Assembly: GCF_012927445.1 (NCBI RefSeq)
Contig: NZ_JABBPD010000008.1
Coordinates: forward strand, 1 to 64,000
Reading direction: 5' to 3'
Length of the DNA stretch: 64,000 nt
Origin: Rhodoferax sp.
GTDB lineage: Bacteria > Pseudomonadota > Gammaproteobacteria > Burkholderiales > Burkholderiaceae_C
Position 1 is the stretch's first letter. The number at the start of each line of letters is the position of its first letter. The notes below the pieces were generated by a model. It saw only the letters and a list, made by a program, of their open reading frames with translations, searched no databases and was not told the DNA's origin. Shown one piece after another: positions 23,412 to 32,200 of this stretch. The position numbers and the translations under genes are program-made.

Positions 23412-24311
23412 TCAGGGTATTTTCGCCCTTACGAGATCAAGGAATGGGCGCAAAACAGGTGAAGGGTTGCGCTCCGAATAGATGACAGCAATACCCATCG
23501 ACAGCCTGTTGGAGCCTTCCTTTAGCGCCCTGAAGGCGACGCCCTTCCGTTTGACGTTCTGCAAAGACGCCGATATGAGGGCGATGCCTTGCCCCTCCGC
23601 AATCAACCCCAGCAAGATGTGATGGTCCGGTGGTTCCGGGATGACGTTAGGCTTGAAGTCGATCTGCTCGAAAAATGCCTGGCAGTGGTCGTAGAAGCCC
23701 GGATTCATTCGGCGTTCGAACCAAAACATCGGTTCGCCGCGAAGGTCATCAAAGCCGAGCCCGCGCTTATGGGCGAGTCGATGGTTGGCGGGCAAGGCGA
23801 CCACAAGGGGTTCCTCAAGGATTGTTTCTACCGTCAAGCCCTGGGTATCAGTGTGCAAGCCAATGAAGGCTGCGTCCATGATCCCGTTCTTAATGTCCCG
23901 GACGAGACTGATCGAATGCTTGCCCTTCGTAACGATGCGCCAGTTCGGGAAGCGTTGGTGCAGGCGGTCGAAGACGTCGGGGATTGCGCTGCGGTCGAAC
24001 ACAGTTGTGTAGCCCACAACAAACCGCCCATCCTCAGCGCCTCGTGTCGCTCTGGCCACAGCAACTGCTTTTTCCGCTTGAAGTAACGTTTGTCTTACTT
24101 CGGGCAGGAATGCCGCCCCGGCTTCTGTTAGTGCTACTCCTGACTTGCTCCGCAGGAATAACTCCACGCCAAGTTGATCTTCCAACTGGCGGATCTGCCT
24201 GCTCAACGGTGGCTGCGAGATGTGCAATCGCAGCGCCGCACGTCCGAAATTGAGTTCTTCACTCACTGCTAGGAAATAGCGAAGCTGTCGCAGATCGATA
24301 GATTCATTCAT
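23412..24311 (-). CDS. LysR-family transcriptional regulator (299 aa)
   Basis: The N-terminus carries the LysR helix-turn-helix: LRQLRYFLAVSEELNFGRAA, then LHISQPPLSRQIRQLEDQLG and VELFLRS. It is followed by a periplasmic-binding-protein-like effector domain (FVVGYTT near residue 97 to the end). The length is normal. It is divergent from the carboxymuconolactone-decarboxylase-family gene at 24404 with a 92-bp gap holding an ATACC-N5-GGTAT dyad, so it probably regulates that gene and itself. Confidence 0.85.
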   Translation of the reverse strand: MNESIDLRQLRYFLAVSEELNFGRAALRLHISQPPLSRQIRQLEDQLGVELFLRSKSGVALTEAGAAFLPEVRQTLLQAEKAVAVARATRGAEDGRFVVGYTTVFDRSAIPDVFDRLHQRFPNWRIVTKGKHSISLVRDIKNGIMDAAFIGLHTDTQGLTVETILEEPLVVALPANHRLAHKRGLGFDDLRGEPMFWFERRMNPGFYDHCQAFFEQIDFKPNVIPEPPDHHILLGLIAEGQGIALISASLQNVKRKGVAFRALKEGSNRLSMGIAVIYSERNPSPVLRPFLDLVRAKIP

Positions 24312-24324
24312 ACCGAAAAGGTAT
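24310..24324. promoter_or_regulatory. Candidate LysR operator (T-N11-A type dyad)
   Basis: ATACC (24310-24314), GAAAA and GGTAT (24320-24324) form a perfect 5-bp inverted repeat overlapping the LysR start codon. A further GGTAT half follows at 24333-24337. This fits LysR-type autoregulation and control of the divergent gene. Confidence 0.5.
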
Positions 24325-24403
24325 CACAAAAATGGTATTGGATGCGTTGCAAAGCGAGGCATAAAGTGCGTTCAGTATTCAACGTCAACGTAAAGGAACT
24401 GAG

Positions 24404-24778
24404 ATGAACAACGAACGCTATCTGCGGGGCTTGGCAAAGCTCAAGGAGATCGATGGTCAAGCTGGCGAAAATGTGATTGAAAGTCTGCGCGACATCGCTC
24501 CTGACTTTGCACGGCTACTCATTGAGTTTCCCTTTGGGGACATCTATTCGAGGCCCGGTCTCGATCTCAAGACGAGGGAACTCGCCGTGGTGGCGGCGCT
24601 CACAGCGTTGGGCAACGCTGCGCCTCAGCTCAAAGTGCACATCCACGGCGCTCGGAACGTTGGCTGCTCCGAGCAGGAAATCGTCGAAGTCATCATGCAA
24701 ATGGCTGTCTATGCTGGCTTTCCTGCCGCACTCAACGGCCTATTCGCAGCCAAGGAAGTCTTTGCGCAGAATGACTAG
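24404..24778 (+). CDS. Carboxymuconolactone decarboxylase-family protein (124 aa)
   Basis: This small helical protein contains [20 protein letters not shown], then [20 protein letters not shown] and [18 protein letters not shown], the core of the CMD/AhpD-like fold. The conserved histidine-containing HxHGA region is present but the redox CxxC pair of AhpD enzymes is absent, so it resembles the decarboxylase branch or uncharacterised relatives. AAAGGAACTGAG precedes ATG 24404. It is divergent from the LysR gene, its likely regulator. Confidence 0.75.
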   Translation: MNNERYLRGLAKLKEIDGQAGENVIESLRDIAPDFARLLIEFPFGDIYSRPGLDLKTRELAVVAALTALGNAAPQLKVHIHGARNVGCSEQEIVEVIMQMAVYAGFPAALNGLFAAKEVFAQND

Positions 24779-26010
24779 CCACAGGGTAATACTGCATGGG
24801 AGCAGTTGGCCTGACGATGAAGGTCTCGCGAAGTTGTCCACGCAAGCCAATCCTTGGCAGCGCGCCCGTCATGGCGAGCAATCGCGTTGAAGACAAGTTC
24901 AGGGTAGTTTGGGTCCCATCAGGAAGCTTGGCATAGCCATTGGCGTAGACTTCCACTGACCGAATCTAAGTGAAAAGCGCGGCCCACTAAATGACCACTG
25001 TTGCGCTTTTGAAGTGACGCAAGAGCCGTGATTTTGGATGGATTGAGCGTGAAATCCCACTTAATTTTGGCGGCACTTTCAGAGCCGCTTCAGGCCTCTT
25101 TGGGATGCAATTTGGCGGCGCGTCGTCACATTGGACGCAGGGTAGTGAATCCGTATGCGTAAGTCATGAAATACACACCGGAATTAGCCGCCAAATTGGA
25201 GCCAAATTTTAGTAAATACTCTTGAAACCCGCATGGAACATCACTAACCCCAATGTTGGGTCATCATGGGTGTGTGGCCCGATGACTTTTCTGTTTCGCC
25301 CTGTGAACTGACAATTTTTTCGTTTGTTTTCAACAAGTTAACCTTTTGCATAATCCCCTTCAGCGTCCTCTGAGGCCCTCCGCCAATCTCCAGTAGGGTG
25401 CTCATCAATATCCCCGCACCTGGCCCAAAGCCTTTGGCACGGGAATTCTTTTCAGGCCCCAATTATCTGGTTTACGACGACCACAGGGATGCACCGTCAG
25501 GATTCGCGAGCAAGGGGGTCAAAAAAGGAGCGGTTTATCTGGTCGGCAAGTTGCTGGCGGGCAAGAGGATGAAACTGATCGTCAGCATTATTTACCGATC
25601 AATTTTGGCCTGTTGCAGCGGTCGGTTTTGAACTCGAACGCAATGAAATCATTGATTTACGTCGGTAGCGGTTGAATTCGAAGGAGCTCTTTCTTGTGCT
25701 GCGCTGCCGTTGGACCTGCGAGGGTGATGGGCCGAAGCGTGCCTCGATTGAGATAACTCAATTCACGAAAGGTCGAAGCGCTAAAAAATGAGTTTTTGCG
25801 GTTGCTATTTTTGCATTGCCGTTTCTGGTGCTGTAGCGCATTAGTCGTCGATCCGTGTGTTCGTGCAGGCGGACCGCCTTTGCAAAAAAGGGGTGTGCTA
25901 TCTATCCTATGACTTGTTGCTGTTTGGCAGACAAGACGCAGATTGCAGGTGCACGCCGTATCCTTTCACTAACTTTTGTTCGGTTTTCAGCCGGGCGCTA
26001 GGAGCTTTTT
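24779..26010. other. Long gene-free stretch between the accessory and core regions
   Basis: About 1.2 kb without a convincing gene. It contains three copies of AATTTGGCGGC or a close variant (25063-25074, 25109-25119 and inverted at 25187-25197). A 72-codon minus-strand frame at 25244-25462 (GPEKNSRAKGFGPGAGILMS) looks like the end of a decayed gene. A minus-strand segment near 24910-24950 and one near 23050-23075 share the string AAGCTTCC and a following GGGACC. This is probably remnant DNA. Confidence 0.4.
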
Positions 26011-26253
26011 GTGAGTACTCCTGTCATTGTCACCCCGTTCTGGAGCACCGCATCGTTTGGCGATGCCGCGGACATATCGCCAATAGAGTTGTCGGCATTG
26101 GGAGAGCACTTGGCTCTGTGCAGGGGCGCGCGCGGCCGCCTTTTCGCTTTGCAATGCGCCGCACAGACCATGCACGGCTTCGTGGCGGCGCGCTTCGTGA
26201 CAACGCTGGTGGTGGTTGCACTGCTGATCGGTGTCGGTTCCCTCGTGCTGTAG
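26011..26253 (+). CDS. Small membrane protein coupled to the glucan synthase (80 aa)
   Basis: GTG 26011 follows GGAG. The product ends in a membrane helix (FVTTLVVVALLIGVGSLVL, residues ~62-80), and its stop lies three bases before the ATG of the large glucan synthase gene. The coding frame shares the GC-rich composition of the core genes. It may be a real leader protein or partner that couples translation to the synthase. The alternative is a chance frame in a leader region. Confidence 0.4.
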   Translation: MSTPVIVTPFWSTASFGDAADISPIELSALGEHLALCRGARGRLFALQCAAQTMHGFVAARFVTTLVVVALLIGVGSLVL

Positions 26254-26256
26254 GGC

Positions 26257-29200
26257 ATGGCGCAATCCGAGTTGCTGCGCTTGGTGCCGGGTGCGCCGCA
26301 GGCGTTGTGCGACATTCTGGACGGTACGCGCGGTCCGGTTCAGCCACCGATACGCTCCGAAATTTTCGGGCTGCAGCGTTTTTCACAGCATGGCCGCAGT
26401 CTCGGCGAAACCCACCGCGCCGCCAGGGCGACCTCCCGCGTGGCGACCTTCTTTCCGCGTCTGCGAAACAATATTCACACGCTGCGCGAAGCGCACCACT
26501 ATATCGGCGTGCAATCGGCCACCGGCTATGACATCAGCCCAGCAGCCGAATGGCTGCTCGATAATTTTCACCTGATCGAAGCGCAACTCAAGGAAATCCA
26601 CGAGGGGTTGCCGATGAGCTACTTTCGTGGCCTGCCGATCCTGCTGGACGAACCGCTGGCCGGCCTGCCCCGCATCTATGGTGTGGCTTGGGCTTTCGTG
26701 GCGCACACCGATGGTGCGTTCGACGAAGACTTGGCTGTGCAGTTTCTGGGCGCCTACCAGGAAACCCGTGAACTGAACCTCAGCGAGATGTGGGCACTGC
26801 CCACCACCTTGCGCGTGGTGCTGATCGAAAACCTGCGCCGCCTGGCCGAGCGCGTGGCCACCAACAAGGCGGCACGCGAGGTGGCTAACCTGTGCTGCGA
26901 TCGCATCGAAACCTACACCGTGCATGCGCTCGACCAGTTGCTTGCCCTGCTCAATCAGCGCGGCGTCGGCCGGGTGTTTCTGGCGCAAATGGCGCAACGC
27001 TTGCAGGTTCGACGACCGACCGGTAACGTTGGCTATCCCGATCTGTATTACGACTGGCTGGACAACGCACTGCCCGACCTGGCCGCGGCGCAGGCGCAGC
27101 AAAGCGCCGACCGGGCTGCTGACAACCTGAGCGTGAGCAATGCGGTTACATCGTTACGTGTCATCGGCGCCGCCGACTGGGCTGAGATCGTTGCGCGCAC
27201 CAGCAAGCTGATGCGACTGATGCTGACCTCGCCGGTGTTCGAAGCCGAGCATACCGTCACGCGGGACCAGACGCTGCATGGCATCGAACTGCTGGCCAGG
27301 CGCAGTGGTCGCAACGAAGTGTCGGTGGCGCAAACGCTACTCGATCTGATGCACACCGCCAAGAGTCCCGCCAGCGCCGATGCGGTGGCCAGTTATTGGC
27401 TGCGCGGCATGGGCCGGCCAACACTGATGCGTGCGCTCGGCCTGCACAAGTACGCGGCTCTTCCCTGGCGAGCTGTTGCTCGCCTCATTGCTTTGCCTAT
27501 TTACCTGAGCTTGATGCTGCTGGGCACATCGGGCCTGGTGGCGTGGATGATGTTGCGCCACGGTGCCGGACTGAGCGGCGCAGGCGCTTACATGTGGTTG
27601 ACCCTGCTGGGAGCCGCGCTGATGATGTTCCCGGCGTCCGAGGCGGTGGTGGCGGTGATCAACCGGCTGATCAGCGAATCGGCCCGCCCTCAACACCTGC
27701 CGCGTCTGGCCTTTGCGAATGGCATACCGCCTGAGCACCGGGTGATGGTGGTGATACCGGGCATGCTGACCGGAACCGCATCAATCCACAACCTGGTGCA
27801 CCGGCTGCTCCTGCACCACCTTGCCAACCCAGAACGCCAGGCCCAGTTCGCACTGCTGACCGACTGGGCCGATGCCGACACGGCGCACTTGGCTTCGGAC
27901 GACGCCTTGCTGATCAGCGCGAGACAACAGATCCGCGAACTCAACACGCGCTATCCCAACGAGGCCGAAGAGCCCGGCGCTGCACCTCGCTTTATCGTGC
28001 TGCACCGAAAGCGACTTTTCAGTGAGACCGAGCAGCGCTGGATCGGCTGGGAACGCAAGCGCGGCAAGCTGGAACAGCTGGTCGCGGCATTGGCAGAAGG
28101 TTCGTCCGCCGCTTTCCTGGATTTGGGGCGTGAATCTCGCATCGCAGATGACATTCAGTACATCGTCACGCTTGACAGCGACACCCAGTTGCCGCCCGGA
28201 CGGCTGCGCGAGCTGGTGGGCGTGGCCGCGCATCCCCACAACCAGCCGCGGCTCGACGCCAGCGGGCGCACGGTGGTGGGCGGCTACGGCATATTGCAGC
28301 CTCGCGTGGCCACGCCGCTGCCCGCGCCTAAAGACTTCACGCTCTACCACTGGCTGTTTGCCGGGCAGTGCGGCATCGACCCCTACAGCGCCGCGACCTC
28401 GGAGGTCTATCAGGACCTGTTTGGTGAAGGCACCTTCACTGGCAAGGGGCTGCTCAACGTGCGGGCGATGCATGCGGTGCTGACCGGCCGCTTGCCGGAT
28501 GGCCAGGTGCTAAGCCACGATTTACTCGAAGGCTCGTTGGCACGCTGCGCCGCGGTGACCGATATCACGGTGATTGAGGACGCGCCGTTTCATGCCGATG
28601 TGGCAGCAATGCGCGTGCACCGTTGGACGCGCGGCGACTGGCAGTTGTTGCCGTTCCTGCTGAATCCCGTGCGCTATCGCTTTCGCGTCATCAACCGCTG
28701 GAAGATGTTCGACAACCTGCGTCGCTCCCTCGTGGCCCCCATGTCGTTGGCCCTGTTGCTGCTGGCGCTGGCCAGCGGCATTGTGTCGCCCTGGGCTGCG
28801 TTGGCGCTGGTGATGGCCGCATTTTCCGCCGGGCCGTTGATGGGGGCGGTGGCGGGTTTTTCGAGCAGCCGGGACGACTTGGCCAAACGTTATTTCTACC
28901 GTCAGGCTGCGACCGACCTGGCGCGGGCGCTGTGGGGCGGCCTGTGGCTTTTGGGACAGTTGCTGCAGCAGGCGCTGCTGGCCGCGGACGCCATCGCGCG
29001 TGCGCTCTACCGCATGACCATCAGCCGCCGCCACTTGTTGCAGTGGACCACCGCCGCGGCCACGCAGGCGCAGGTGAAGACCGGGCTCGCAGCGCTGGCG
29101 CGTCGGCATTGGAGCCTGCCGGTGGTTGCGCTGCTGCTGCTTGCAGCACTGCTCGCCGTGGCCACACCGCACCCTCTGGTGGCGCTGGTGCTGTGCCTGC

Positions 29201-32200
29201 TGTGGGCTGCGTCACCGGTCTGGACCTGGTGGGTCAGTCGGCCGTGCCCAACGCGCAAGGATGCCACCTTACCGCCGCAGGAGCAGGCCTATCTGGAAGG
29301 GATCGCACGCGACACCTGGCGCTTTTTCGAGCGTTGCGTTGTCGCGGAGGACAATCATCTGCCGCCTGACAATTTGCAGACCATGCCGCACGACATGGTG
29401 GCGCACCGCACCTCGCCCACCAACATCGGCCTGTACCTGCTGAGTGTGGCCTGCGCCCGGCAGTTCGGCTGGATCGGCACGCAGGAGTTGCTGACACGCC
29501 TGGAAGCTACGCTGGCCACGCTGGCCACGCTGCAACGCCATCGCGGCCACTTTTTCAACTGGTACGACACGCAAACATGCACACCGCTGCTGCCGATGTA
29601 TGTGTCCACCGTGGACAGTGGCAACCTCAGCGGCCACTTGCTTGCGGTGGCGCAGGCTTGCCTGGAGTTGGCGGGCGCGCCACATGACGCTGGCGCTGCG
29701 CAGCATGCCATTCACGCTTCAAAGCAACGGTTGGCGCCGCTGCTTCCGCTGTGGGGTGACCTGCTGCCGACGTTGCTGAGCGACGCAGCACTGGCGCGCC
29801 TGCTGGCCATGCCGGACCCGCTGGCCGAATGCCGCCACAACGCGGTGCAGTGCGAGCGGCTACTGCGTGAGGCCGCCGTCGAGCTGGCGACGTTGTTGCC
29901 CAACAAGACTGAATCCGTGGCCCCCACTCAACCGACGCCCCGAGACGAGTTGGTATGGTGCCTGGTCGATCACGTGGCGACACTGCGCTCAGCCTGGCTG
30001 GACGCGCAGGCGGCAACGATGCTCCACGCGCCGGGGCTGTCGGGGACGCATGAAGCGAGCCGGCGCCTTCAGGCGCTAGCCCACGACTTCAAACGCTTGG
30101 CTTGGCAAGCCGACTTCAGCTTCCTGTACCACCGGAAACGGAACCTCTTTCATATCGGCTACCGGGTCGCGGAGCAGGAGCTTGATGCGGGTTTTTATGA
30201 CTTGCTGGCGTCGGAGTCACGCCTGACCAGCCTGCTGGCCGTCGCCAGGGGCGATGTGCCTGTGCGCCATTGGGCATCGCTCGGCCGGCTGTTCTATGCC
30301 GTCGGTGCGAATGTCGGCCTGCGTTCATGGTCGGGCTCGATGTTTGAATATCTGATGCCCAACCTGGTGCTCGATGAGCCGTACGGCAGCGTGTTGCGCG
30401 AGGCCGGCCATGCAGCACTTCAAGAGCAGATCGCTTTCGCGCAGGTGCAAGACGTGCCCTGGGGCATATCGGAGTCTGCCTATGCGGGCAGCGACCACAC
30501 GCTGGCCTACCAATACGCGCCACAAGGAGTGCCGAGGCTGGCGCTGCGCCGCACGCCACCTGACGAGCTGGTGATCGCTCCCTACGCGACCGCACTGGCG
30601 GCACAAATCGCACCCCACCTCGCCGTTATCAACTTCGCTGCGCTGGAAAAATTGGGGGGGCGCGCGCGCTACGGCTTCATCGAAGCGCTCGACTTCTCCC
30701 CCGCGCGGCAGGCCGGTAGTGAGGTGTTCACGCCAGTGAATACTTTCATGTCGCACCACCAGGGTATGAGCATCGTGGCGCTGGCCAACGTGCTACAGGG
30801 CGGACCGGCGCAACGCTGGGGCATGGCGAATGCACACATCGAGGCGGTGGTGTCCCTGCTGCACGAACGAGCGCCACGCGAGGTGTCGATGCTGTACGTA
30901 CCGCCGTCGGGTCCGCCACTGCAGACGCGGCAACGACGGCGAACGCCGGGGCTGCTGCGCGACGTGCTGCCGGGCTCGACGGCGTTAGCGCCTACGCATG
31001 TGCTGTCGAACGGGCGCTACAGCGTGTCGCTGCGCGCCAATGGCGCGGGCTGGAGCCGCTGGGGTCAGACTGGTATCACACGCTGGCGTGATGATGCGCT
31101 GCGCGATGCGCAGGGAATCTTTTTTTACTTGCGCTGGAACCCACAACAGCGACCGGTCTCGATTACGCATCACCCGGCGCCCGATCCGGCGGCGGACTAC
31201 CAGGCTACTTACCACGCTGACCGCGTGTGTTTCGACGCGGTCTGGCCCGAGTTGCAGACCCATACCACGGTGTGGGTCAGCCCGGAAGACGATATTGAGT
31301 TTCGGCAGGTTGAGCTGCGCAACCTGAGCGACCGCACGCTCGACATTGAACTGATCTCGGCCTTTGAAGTCACCTTGGCTGACCCGCGCGCCGATGAAGC
31401 GCACCCTGCATTTACGAACCTCTTCGTACGCGCGGAGTGGCTGGGCACGCACCAGGCGCTGTTGTTTGAACGCAAGCCCCGCCTGCCCACCGAGCAGGGA
31501 TTGCAGGCCGCCCATTTCCTGGCCGAAACCGATCCGCAGGTGGTGGGCGTACGTTTGACGACCGACCGGCAGCGCTGGGGCGGGCGTAACCATGGTACGA
31601 GCCAGCCACTGGCCTCTTTCGACCCCTTGCCGGCGGCGTCAATCGATTCGACAACACGGCTTGACACTGGCCTCGACCCGGTATGTGCCATGGCCGTCCA
31701 GCTTCGCATTGCGCCCAACGCGAAAGCTCAGTTGACTTTCGCCACGGCGGCGTCCAGCAACAGCGGTACTTTGCGCGCCGTGATCGACAAGTACCGGCAA
31801 CACAGTCACATTCAACGCGCTTCGCTGATGTCCGCCACGCTGACCGGCATTCGTTTGCGTGCCCTGCGCATCAGCGGCGAGAACTTCGCCGCCATCCAGA
31901 CGCTGACCACTGCGCTGGTGCTGAGCCTGACGCGCCCGCCGGTCAGCGCGCTCCGCGTCGAAGACGCAGCGGTCGAGGTCTGTGACCGGCGTCTGCTGTG
32001 GCGCTTCAATATCTCGGGTGATCGTCCCCTCATCCTCGTGTCGGCCAGCGTGATGCAAGGCTTGGGCTTGTTGCGTTCGCTGGCCCAGGCCCTGAGCCTG
32101 TGGTCTTGGGGCGGAATCGCCTGCGACTTGGTGGTGGTGAACGCTGAGCCAACCTCGTACCTGATGCCGTTGCACCGCGAGATCGCTGCACTGCGCGAGC

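Noticed and set aside
23253..23462. 70-codon plus-strand frame near the IS21-like repeats
   Set aside because: It overlaps the LysR gene 3' end and does not resemble IstA or IstB.
25857..26531. 224-codon frame preceding the glucan synthase
   Set aside because: It overlaps the start of the synthase gene in another frame, has no ribosome-binding site, and its composition is that of a shadow frame.
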